From contig OY754982.1 in the NCBI GenBank assembly GCA_963576475.1, positions 17,101,217 through 17,165,216 on the forward strand: a DNA stretch of 64,000 nucleotides. The letters run 5' to 3'. Positions 44,001 through 56,000 of the stretch are shown in pieces. Below the pieces are notes generated by a model. The model ran no database searches. It had not been told where the DNA came from and was given only the letters and a program-made list of their open reading frames with translations. Position 1 is the stretch's first letter; each line of letters starts with the position of its first letter. A program made the position numbers and the translations under genes. Origin of the DNA: Molanna angustata (Eukaryota > Arthropoda > Insecta > Trichoptera > Molannidae).

Positions 44001-47000
44001 TATAGTGCCGTGTATCGGTGAAAAAAATATATCATCACCGTCATATGAATAATTTTCATAAAAACAAAATTGTTAATGATCCGGTGCATAATGAGACAGT
44101 AATATTTTTGATTTATTCATTATTAACAGTTGTTGGTTTGTATGATATATGATTTTTCATCATTGTTGCAAAACAAAATGATTGAAATTTGTAAAAACCT
44201 CTATGAAGGGCCTTATCACTGTTACGTTTGATGGCGGCATTGCCCGTTGGGCAAATGCACCATCTTTTTAAGAAACGTTACTCTGATTTAGATAATACGG
44301 TGTTGGTGGTATCCGTGGTTCACTTGCTTACATCCGGAGATCGAGGTCATTGCAGTTATGCAACCCTCACAAGTGGTGCCGATAGCGGAGTACCGTTGGC
44401 CCTTCTTTCTGTTCAGGGGATGAATGAATGTGAGTGTGACCGTGAAAATCAACTCTGTAGATGTGAATAAATCAATGTATACAAAGATTATTATTAAAAA
44501 CTTCTTTATGAAACTATTTGTTTTTATGGAAATATAAAATATGAAAAAAAAAAGAAATAAAAAAAATGAAGAATCTTAAAACCATCAACATTTATTTTAT
44601 AAAAGTTAAATGTTCATTTTACAAAAGGAATTGAAAAATATCTTTGAAGGTGTTTGTAAGAGAAAAAATATGTAAATACTAAACTATCAATCAAGAAAAA
44701 TATTACTGTATTGAGTTTTAGAAATCACGCAAAATATTGATAATCTTTTCTATTCTACATTTTGTTTGTTCATACATTTATCCATTTTATTTTTACAGTT
44801 TATTCGGTAATGTTTTTTTAAAGTAATGGATAACTCTCCTGATTTGTTACTCAAATAGTTACGAAAAAATAAATACTCAAATTTCGCAGTCAACATCAAT
44901 TATTATTTATTTTTCCAGTATTACAAATAAAAGTATATGTAATTGATAGAAATAATTAATTATATTGTTTATTATTCTATGGGACAACGTTAGAATAAAT
45001 TTTATTTATTAATTACATATATTTTGATTTGCTAAAAGATTTTTTCTAAGGTGATAATTAACGTTTACCTTAAATATTGGCAATGATTCATCATTTTCAT
45101 TTTTTGTGCAAGACACTCCAAAAGACTACAAATGTAAATTGCACAAATACAGTTTGATAATATTTTGAAATCATTGTCAATATTCTCTCAATTCATGTTA
45201 AATATTCAACAACAGATTTATTTTGTAAATTCACTCTTTTAATTTATTTAATTATTCCATTACATCAAAACAATATTAAGTTTACAAAGGCTGTTGGATA
45301 TGCTTTAAATCAAAATGTGTATTCAATCATTTATATTGTTTAAAAAATGTACAAATTCCTTTAAACTGAAGTGAATTTTTCATCAAAAACTAGCACATGT
45401 TCTTTATTAATACTCAACCATCTAATATCAAATTTAAATATGAACATATTTGTGCCTGATTCTAAAAATCTTATGTTTCAATTTTCTGGCATTTCCGTTA
45501 TACACATCCAAAAGTTTTGTTTCTTCTGAATCGTGCATTGTGCATTATGAAGTATTTTAAAAATTGATTACTGCATTGATTTATTTAAATTATGAACCAT
45601 TGAGATTTTCAGTGGTGTAACGATAATATTTTCTATCAAAATTTTTGAATTGTCTTCAGAGAGGTCCGGAAGAAATTCCCCAAACTACTACGACTGGTGA
45701 GTACTTTTTGAAAAAAATAATATTTTATGGTCATTCAAATGTTATATCTCGTGATTAACCTGAAAATATATTACTTAACCTTTCAAGACGAGTGTCATGT
45801 ATAGATACCCGCCGGCTGCTTGCCTATACGCCAAGTGTCATCTATACATGTCTTCATGCTATACCCAATTCTCCTGCCCTTTGTCAGTATCCCTCTTTCC
45901 TATGCATGCGCGTAAGAAAGAGGGATACTACCCCGATTTATTTTGTTTTACTGCGCCGAACATTCTCTTTTGAATTTGATCCTTACCAATATGCAAACGG
46001 TGCATATTCCTGATCTTCATTAAATGTTGAAAGGATCACGTGACATATTGATGCACTATGTAGGTACTATTTTTGTATGGAAATAACCACAACAACATTT
46101 ATCGTATGTTTATATTATGAAGTGTTCAATTTATTCAAATATATGTGATCTTTTGTTTAGCTTTGATCTTTTTATGATATATAATATTCAATTAAAAAGA
46201 GATTAGTAAAATACTGTGTACATTGCAAAAAACCGTCCGTCCGTAGGTAATGCAAGTACTTTTTCCTACTCGTCTTAATTGGGTTAAATAGCAGACATAC
46301 ATATAATATGTTACATGGAAATGATATGAATGAGGCTAAAATGTTTGTCTTATCTTAAACATAAATCTAAGGCACATGTTTTTTTAGGATGGAAAAGATT
46401 TACCTCCCGTCATTGGATTTGATGTCAACGAAGAAGTCAGTTTGCCCCCCGTAAGAGCGTCGTTTTTGTGCAACATGGAAGGTCAAGGTGTAGTGAAACA
46501 GTTTTTGGAGCAGTATTATGCCATATACGACTCCGACAGTAGGCAACCATTGTTGGACGCCTACCATGAGAATGCCATGTTCTCGCTCACTGCATCATAT
46601 GGACACGGACAATCTGTCAACACATCTAATAATAGGTATTCATTTTTAAACACATTTTATAAATATGCTCAGAACTACAGTGGTACCTCGACATACGAGT
46701 TTAATTCGTTCCGCAACCTTGCTCGTATCTTGAATTACTTCGTATCTCGAAGCAAATTTCCCCATACAAAACAATTGAACTACCATTAATCCGTTCCAAC
46801 CCCCAAAATGTCACCCCAGTTTTTTTGTTACGTGGTTTCGAATAGTAAAAACGTATTTATAAATGACAAATATTTATTGTACAAAAACAAAAAACAGAAC
46901 GTAAAGAAATAAATTAGATATCCTCACTGGTCTTTGCCTTTTTCGCTACATTTTTTTCGCTTTCATCTGTAGGCTGTTTAGAAAAAAACATGTCCAAGGA

Positions 47001-50000
47001 GGTTAGTTTCTTCCTCCCTCTCAGAATGTTCCGGAAATGAGTTAGGCAAGTGTCATTAAAAAGATCATATGCACGACCTGTTGCATCTTTTTCTGGGTGT
47101 TTCTTTTCCACGAACTGTGAAACTCTCTCCCACATTCCTAAGATCTTCTTTATCTCACTTGTTGAAATAACCTTCTCCTCCTCTGACTCCTTGAAACCAA
47201 TTTCTTGCATAACCTCCGTATGCTGCTGTGACTGTAACTCTTGTATCTACCGGCCGACCTGCTAAACCGAATTCGTATCTCGAATTTCGCTCGTAACTCA
47301 AAACAAAAAATCACTCGCTCGTATCTCGAAAAACTCATATGTTGAGCACTCGTATGTCGAGGTACCACTGTACTTGTGTCATTGTTAATAGAAGCCTTGT
47401 ATTAAATATACCATTATTCTATTTGGCATTATTGTATGGTAGTATGATATGTGATGTGCATAAGGTTTGATTCCTAGCAGAAAAGAAATAAATTTGATGT
47501 TTTTTGCCATTTAGCAATAAACTCGCCCCTTACATAGAATGTAATTGTTTTGATCCTCATTAACTCACTCATGCTACGCGTTCAAGCATAGCATAATACA
47601 CATAGCAAAAAAATGTGAGCTCTATAATGAGAAATGTAAGAAATATACAAGCAAATTTACACAAACTCATTTCAAGTAGATTTAATTTTTTAAAAAAAAA
47701 ATTATTCATACAGTCTTAATTACAAGTAATACAAGGAAAAAATTGACACTCCATTAGAGGACCAATTAAGTTTACAGAAATAATCATTTGTATGTAAATT
47801 GTAATGGCAGATTTATAGGGTGAGGAATGGGAAGGATATTAGTAATTGGACGGGAAGAGAAAGAGGAGAGTTTGCTAAAACACTACTCACCAGATACCAC
47901 AGAGGCTTTCAGGGAAATTATTACTGATGATTTGAATCTAATAATAGACATATCTCTCTTTTTGTTTTAGACTAACCTCATATTTTCCAATTGGTCGAAA
48001 TATAATGAGAGTAATGGACAGGGACACGAGAAGAAGAAATATAAAAACAAGTCGACTACAAGTTGTTTCATTTTTAAATGATTTACCAAAGACACAACAT
48101 GATCCTCTAAGTTTCTGTGTTGATCTTACGCTGTGCACTGTAAGTTTTTTTATGTAATATTTTATAATTATCTAAACTTCTTCTTCTTCTAAAGATAACA
48201 TATCAAAGGTTTTGACTCTTAACCTTTTTAAGACGAGCGTCATGTATAGATGCCCACCGGCCACGTGCCTAAACGCCGAGCGACATCTATACATGCCCTC
48301 ATGGCTATACACAATTGTGAACCTTCATATCTCGGTAAATTCATACTTGATTGAGACGAAAATTGGATGAATATTACTCCCATATATTTGACTTCAAGGC
48401 ATCTATCGGTGAATCAACAAAACAATTGTTAAATTATTTAAAAAATCAAGGAACTCTAAACACTGAAATTCATCGACCATCACCGGCGAAATTTACACTC
48501 TCCCGCGCTTTGTAAGGATCTAATACGCATGCGCGTAGGAAAGAGGGATACTGCGCCAGTTCATTTTGTTGTTTCGCGCTGAACATTTTGCTTTGAATTC
48601 GATCCTTACTAATACACAATCGGCGCGCATATTCCTTATCACATCAAATGGGTGACAGGAAAATTATTCGAAAAACAATTATTCGAATGCTCAATTGTAC
48701 GAAAATCAATTTTACGAATGGCACTTTGTTAATTTAGATTTAGAAAAAAGTTATTTAAGATGTGTTGAAATGTAAGGAAAACTGAAATATGTTAATAACC
48801 AAAACGTCAAACGCGCGATATTCCATGACTCACTTTTACTACATCTACATAGTATAATGTATTATAAAAATCTATGGAATAAACAACGTGGCGATGCACC
48901 GCGCTGTCAGATATCCTAGGATGTACACCGATTTTTTAAACCTAAACCTACAAAGCTTTGGTAAAAATAGGTTGGTTAGGTTTGTTTGTAGTTATAATTG
49001 TTTGTTTGTAGTTATATTAAAAAAGTAACTATAATATTAAAATAAAATAACTAAATTGGTGTGAATACTAGATAAACTGTCTGTACATGGTGTCAAAATC
49101 AAAAACTGGTGTACAAACTAGGCTATCCCGCGCTGTCAAACATCAGTTATTAAAAATGTGCAAACATACGTAGGTACCCACAATAATACAAGTAATAATA
49201 GTCTTCATCGAATATATTTTACTGGCAACAAATATGTCAAAGGAGGCAACATAATGACACAAAAATATATTAAATTCGGTCAATTGGTTTTCCAACAAAT
49301 GTTAGTTCAAATAATTTGCTTTCGGATAATTGTCATTCTGATAACTGATTTTCGAAAAATTGTTATTCGTACAATTGCGCATTCGAACAATTGTGTTTCG
49401 AAGAATTTTCATGTAATCATCAAATGCCGGAAGGATCACGTGACATATCGATGCCACCATGTACTGTTTTATATGGAGATATCTACAATAACATTATTCT
49501 TCTTTTATCTTATGTTTATATTATGAAGTGTTCAATTTCATTGAGTATATGTGATCTTTTGTTTATCTTTGATCTTTTTATAATATATCTACATCATTAG
49601 ATTTTTTTTTTACCATTATTATATTCAATTAAAATGAGATTGAAAAAAATCTGTGTGCGACGCATGCGAAATACTGTTCGTTCGTAGGTAATGCAAGTAC
49701 TCGTACCTATCCGTCTTGATTGGGTTAAGGAGGTCGCTATACTGCCTATGAATAAATAATATTATATTTCTATTCTTTTGTTTTATTTGAATTATTATTT
49801 TCTTTCCAGTCTGCCATGTTAGTGTTGACTGTCAATGGTGTATTCAAAGAGTTATCTTCAGCCGGATCATCTAAGCCTGCCGTTCCACCTGTCAGAGCTT
49901 TCCACAAAACCATGATTATTGTTCCTCAGGGAGCTGGATTCTGCATAAAGAATGACATGCTTCACATAACTAACGCTACTATAGAACAGGTAAATTGTAT

Positions 50001-53000
50001 TTTATTCACACGAAAACTAACATTGTTTCTATAAGATTCACTGTAAGAATGATTTCAAAAGTTATGTATCATTTTTTTTTAAGCTTTATGGTCTTCTTGA
50101 TCAAAAAGATCTTGACATTTGCAAACTTGTGCACTTATTGTGTTGTAACATGAAATATTTTTTTTTTAAAAGAATGAATATGTCCTTGTTGTAGCAAGTA
50201 CATATACATCATCATACATTCCATAAATTAAGCATAAATACTTGTGCTATAGGTGAACGAAATCGGTTGTGGCAGGATTCAAACTCGCGATCACTGGACC
50301 CAGTGTGCTAATAATAATAATAATTATAATTTATAAAGCGCCGTTTAGTGATACAAGATCACTCCAAGGGCACTGTGGCTTATTTGTTGGCTCTACTAAA
50401 CAAAGCAGTCTTAAGTAATTTACTGAAGGTGTCAACGCTCTGAGCTCCACGTATATCAGGGGGCAATTTGTTCCATTTTAAAGGCCCGTTCACACTGAAA
50501 CTGCGATCATTGTAAGCCGCTTTATTGACTCTGTCCAACTCTTTTAAAGAGTTGGTACTCTGTGATCCCGATGATCTCAATGAGAGTTGTCTTCCTGATA
50601 GGACATTCTTTTGACATAGTTCTTGTATGTAGTGTGGAGCCATGTCGTTCAGAGCCTTAAACACCATCAAGCACACCTTATAGTCTACTCGTTCTGGACA
50701 CTTAAACCAGTGCAGTTCATTTAGAAGAGGTGTTATGTGACATCTTTTGTCAGCTCCATATATCAACCTCGCAGCCGCGTTGATAACCATCTGCAGTCTA
50801 TCCAGCTGATACTTGGGCAAACCAGCATATATAGCATTACAGTAATCCAGCCGTGATACAACAAATGCATTGATAAGCGTTTTAGCTTCGCTTTTAGGTA
50901 AGCTGCGGCGGATACTTTTCAATTGCCTCAGATGAAAAAAGCAAGAGCTAACAAGTTTTAGAGATATGCAAGTCCAGCGATAGTTTATTATCCAAGTGGA
51001 CGCCTAGAAATTTAAAGTTGGTTGATGGTGTAATTTCTTCTCCATTGATGTTAATTGGAGTGTTTTCTATGAGATGCTGTCGTCGCGGTGAAGCTACCCA
51101 CATAAATTCTGTTTTTGTTGGGTTCAATTTTAGCTTGTAGAGCGACATCCATTCAGCAATTTTATTAATACAACCAACGGTATCACTCCCAAGACTATCC
51201 TTGTTTTCTGCAGTGGAATATTTTACAATCAGGCGATCGTCAGCGTAGGCGTACGAAGCGAAGCCTTCATTATATATTATAATATCGTCAAGATTTTTTA
51301 TATACAAAATAAAAAGTATGGGCCCCAAAACTGACCCCTGTGGCACCCCAAATTTGATTTTTTCCAAAAGAGATGATTTATTTTGCAATAAGACAGATTG
51401 TCGTCTATCTGACAAGTGAGGTCATTCATTTTAAAATATTCCCACAAATTCCATATTCGTTTTCCAGGACAAAAAGAAGTATGCCATGATCCACGGTGTC
51501 AAAGGCAGCACTCATGTCTAAAACTGATACCAGTGCAATATTTCCGGATTCGATTTCTGTAATAAGATCAGAGAGAATTCGCATTAGTACAGTTTCAGTC
51601 GAGTGATTTTGTCGGTACGCTGATTGTTTTTTAGAAAACAAATCATTTTTGTTTAGGTATTGCGTCATCTGATTAGCTACTGCTCGTTCTAGTAGTTTTG
51701 AAAGAACTGGTAGATTTGAGATCGGCCTGTAGTTTACAGTGTCTTCCGGATTAAGGTTTTCTCTCTTAATGATAGGTGTTATAGTAGAGGTTTTCAGGTA
51801 TTCCGGGACATTTAAAGTATCGACTGTAGATAGATTGATAATTCTAGTTATCACAGGTGTTAGCTCATTTACACAGATCTTCAGGAGCCAAGTTGGAATT
51901 GGATCCAGTTTACACTGCTTGTTTGGACATGCCTTGATCATTTTTGCTACTTCAAGCTCATTGATCTTGCTTAGTTTGTCGAGAGTTGGTTTTCGAAATG
52001 GTGTTTTTTGCGGGATTGGAAATACATCAGAAATACTAGTAGACTTTCGAATATCTTCTACCTTCTTTCGGAAGTAGTCTGCAAAGTCTTGAGCACTTAG
52101 TGATGTATTAGAGTTGGATTCTGTTTTCTCTCTCACATTGTTCAGATTGCTCCATAGTTTTTTATGATCAGCCTTTTCGGATTCAATTTTGTCTTTCCAA
52201 TAGACAGATTGCTAACCACTCTGCCACCACCCATCTAACAGATTAACAGATTTATGTCACCCAAATTAATAGATTTATGTCAATACATAAAATTTTGATG
52301 CAAATAGTTGTCATTAACACTTTGAAACCGGTCGTTTTTGAAAATTAAATAAATAGTGGTATAATTAAAAAGTGTTATATTTAGCAGCAAACTTCTTGAG
52401 ACCATCACATTTGTGCACACAGGGCAAATTTGCATTTTTTGCTTGGTCGGTATATGAGCAATCTGCTCCTCTCCATTATGAAAAGGTTCAAGAAGTTTTG
52501 TGGCATAATAAGTATAATAATAATTAATAATAATAAAATTGGAATACCATCAAATACTTTCTGTTCAAAATTGAATTATTATTTTATTAATATCTGTCAT
52601 GTCAAAATATTCCACCTCAGTACGGTTGCCTAGTATACACATAAGTTTTTAAATATATTGAATTCACGGAACCTCTACCGACGTAATCATGGAGTCCAGG
52701 ACAATATGTCCTAACCAACATATTCTAACAAGAATTTTGGTAAAAATAGGTTGGTCAGGTTTGTATGTAGTCAGTGGCGGCCGACGACCTAAAACATTAG
52801 AGGGGCTCAATTTGTTTTATTTGAAAGGAAATTTGCATTTAAAAGGAGTCTGAAATATTCAATACACTTGTGAAATATCGACAGAGGAGACTCCTCAACA
52901 GGGCGGAGAAACTCAAATTAAAATCAGGACAATGTATATATAAATGTAGGTTTAAAAAAAATATTGGAAACATTGGTTTTATAACTAAAAGTATAAAAGT

Positions 53001-56000
53001 TTGAAAATGATGTTTTTATGTTATGATCAATTAATGTGTAGTGAACTTTCCATCGTAGTTTGCTTATTTTTACATGTATCATAATAAATATAAGTTCAAT
53101 AACTGCCAGTGCCTATGAACTGCATATTTTACCTTGCATTCGTCTACTGGTAAACATAGAAAAGAGATATATTCCGGTTAATTAATAAACATAAATAGGA
53201 AAGTGCTCGAGAGCTCCATATTTATTTATTTATTTATTTATTTATATAATTTATGTACATGTGTACAAAGGCAGGTTTATTGCCATAAGGCAATTTCTTC
53301 CAACCAACCATACATTTCGTATTACATTGTACTGCGGCATTACCTTTAATTCTATGAGTTTACATACAGTTCGTATTACATTGTACTGTGGCTTTAGCAT
53401 TATTTCTAATTTTGCTGTATGAAATTAACTATTGCAGTATTATATAAACTATATAACTATTACAAACAACACATTCATTTAAAAAAAAAACACATTCATT
53501 TAAAAAAAATAATGAATATCCAGGATTCAATAAACACATATTTTTGGAATCTTTCGAACAAAATTTTTGGGAGGGCTAAGTCCCTTTGGAGGAGCCGCCA
53601 CTGCATGTAGTTATTATTTATTTAATATTGTTTCTCGGGCAACTAACAGGTACTATGTCAAATATTATTTAACACGCACCCAATAACAAGTTGCCACATT
53701 CTGGAGACTTACGATATTAATCGTCTCACAGATCCAGACTGAAAACACAATTAAAAACTGTGTCTCCATCGGGAATCGAACCCGGGACCTTTGGCTCAGC
53801 AGTCAGATATCTAACCAACTGAGCCACGAAGGCCGACTCTCATTGATTGTTGTATGAAAATATGCCTTTGTATAAAAGATGGAGACGCAAGTGTGCTATA
53901 TTAGTAATACAGTGGACATTGTATTGTCTGGCCTCAACTGGTATATTTCACCAAACAATTGAACAGTTCCTTAGTTAAGGGAATGTACAATTGGGATATA
54001 TTACATTATGTACTTATTTCAAGGATGTGTTCATTTTTTTTAAAATAAAATGTAAATGTGTTTTTGTTTGTACAGGAAGAAAACAGTTTTAAGACCCCCG
54101 TGATAGTGAGTAATCCCGCCCCTCCCCCGTACACTCCAGCCCCTCAGCCTGTGATGCCAAATGTAGCCGTACCTCCACCAATCATGGACACCCATCAGCA
54201 AATGGTGCAAGCATTTTCATTGCAAACACATATGAACATCGGCTGGAGTACAAGGTATACATATCTACATTATGAATAATACTAGCTTTTATGTCCCGCC
54301 GTTGGCCAAGAATGTAAAATTGTGAAAGAAAAAGCAATCGTTTTTATAATATTGTCACCCAATTATTTTGCAATATCAGACTATGAAAAGTGGTTTGAAA
54401 TTAGATTGAGTTTAAGTATTGTAAAATGTTCAAGTGATGGCCACAACCCATTCTTTTTTATATATTGCTATAAAGTGTGAATGAAGTATAATATTTATAC
54501 AATTTCTGCTCGCATGGACTATGCGTAATGGTTTTAAATATGACTGTTTATCAACGTTGTAAAGAGATTGGTTTGGCCACAACCCCCATTTTTAAATATT
54601 ATCATCGAAAACAAATTGTAATGTGTACCTATTGAAAATTTAGTAATTTTGGATGTTGGGATGTGGTTAAAATTTGATTAAACAAACGTAGGTACTGAAA
54701 AGATCTAGTATTGGTCACATCCCATTCGTTTTTATATTTTTTCATCAAGTGTGCATTATATTTTTGCTCAATTTGACTGAAAGTCTTCATTAACGAAGAA
54801 GAAGAAGACTTGAACTATAGTAAATAGTTTTTAATTTGAATATAAATGTTGTGAAGAGTTCAGTAATGGCCACAACCCCCATTCTTTAAATATTAGGTGT
54901 TGAAAATTATTCAAAATAGGATGATATAAATGGTTTAAATTTAATTAAACAAAAGTATTGAAAAGATTCTAGTGCAGGTTATATCGTCACATCCCATATC
55001 CCATTCATTTCATATGTATTTTCATCAAGTGTGCATATCGTTAATAATATTTCTACACAATAGACTATTAGACTTAAAACTAACCCAAAAGACTAAATAA
55101 AAAAGAGAAAAATAAGTATAAGACTATAAGAAATAGTTTGTATAAAAACTATTCCAATGGTCTACATAAAATAAGTAAAAATACATATACCTAATAGAAG
55201 AATTAGACTATTGGAAATAGATTGTATAAAAGCTCACCCAAAGGTCTACAAAAAAGAAGAAGAAGAATATTTAGACTATTGGAAATAGTTTGTATAAATA
55301 CTGACCAAAAGGTCTACATAAAAGAAAATGAATAAGACTATTGGAAATAGTTTGTATTAAAACTCTCCCAAAAGTCTACGTACTTAAATGAAGAAGAATA
55401 ATAATTAGACTAAAGGAAATAATTTTTATAAAAAAATGACCCAAATGTATACATAAAAGAAGAAGAAGATGAATTAGACAATAGGAAATAGTTTGTATAA
55501 AAACTGCCCTAAAGGTCTACATAAAATTAAGAAGAAACAGAATTAGACTCCAGGACCCGCCGCTTCAGGCCCTTCAGTACCTCCCGTCCCTTTAATCCCT
55601 CATTACGTCCCTTCCCATCAGACCCTTCACTACCTTCCGTCCCTTCAGGCAGTTTTATACCTCCCGTCCCTTCAGGCCCTTTAGTGCATCCCTTCCCTTC
55701 ATTACATCCCGTCCCATCAGTCGGTTAAGAAAAGTTTAAATCCAGAAACCATCCTGGAAGAACCGCGAAGAGATGAAAGAACATTCTTTTCCCAGGATGC
55801 TCTACTCAATAGGTAAAATGACTAAATACACGAAGAAGAAGAAAAAAGTTTAAACCCAGATACCTGCGAAGAGATGGAAGGACAGTTGGACCTTCTTCTC
55901 CCAGGATTCTCCAACTTCATAGGTAAAATGACCAAAAATACACGATGAAGAAGAAGAAGAAGAAATAAGTTTAAATCCAGATACCTGCGAAGAGATGGAA

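Noticed and set aside
49158..49526. 122-codon + strand frame in NXF1 intron 7
   Set aside because: It lies mostly within the nested TIR element and crosses its right border, so it is not a conserved protein.
53768..53840. tRNA gene
   Set aside because: Good B box, but the acceptor and anticodon stems do not pair. The body continues as a SINE.
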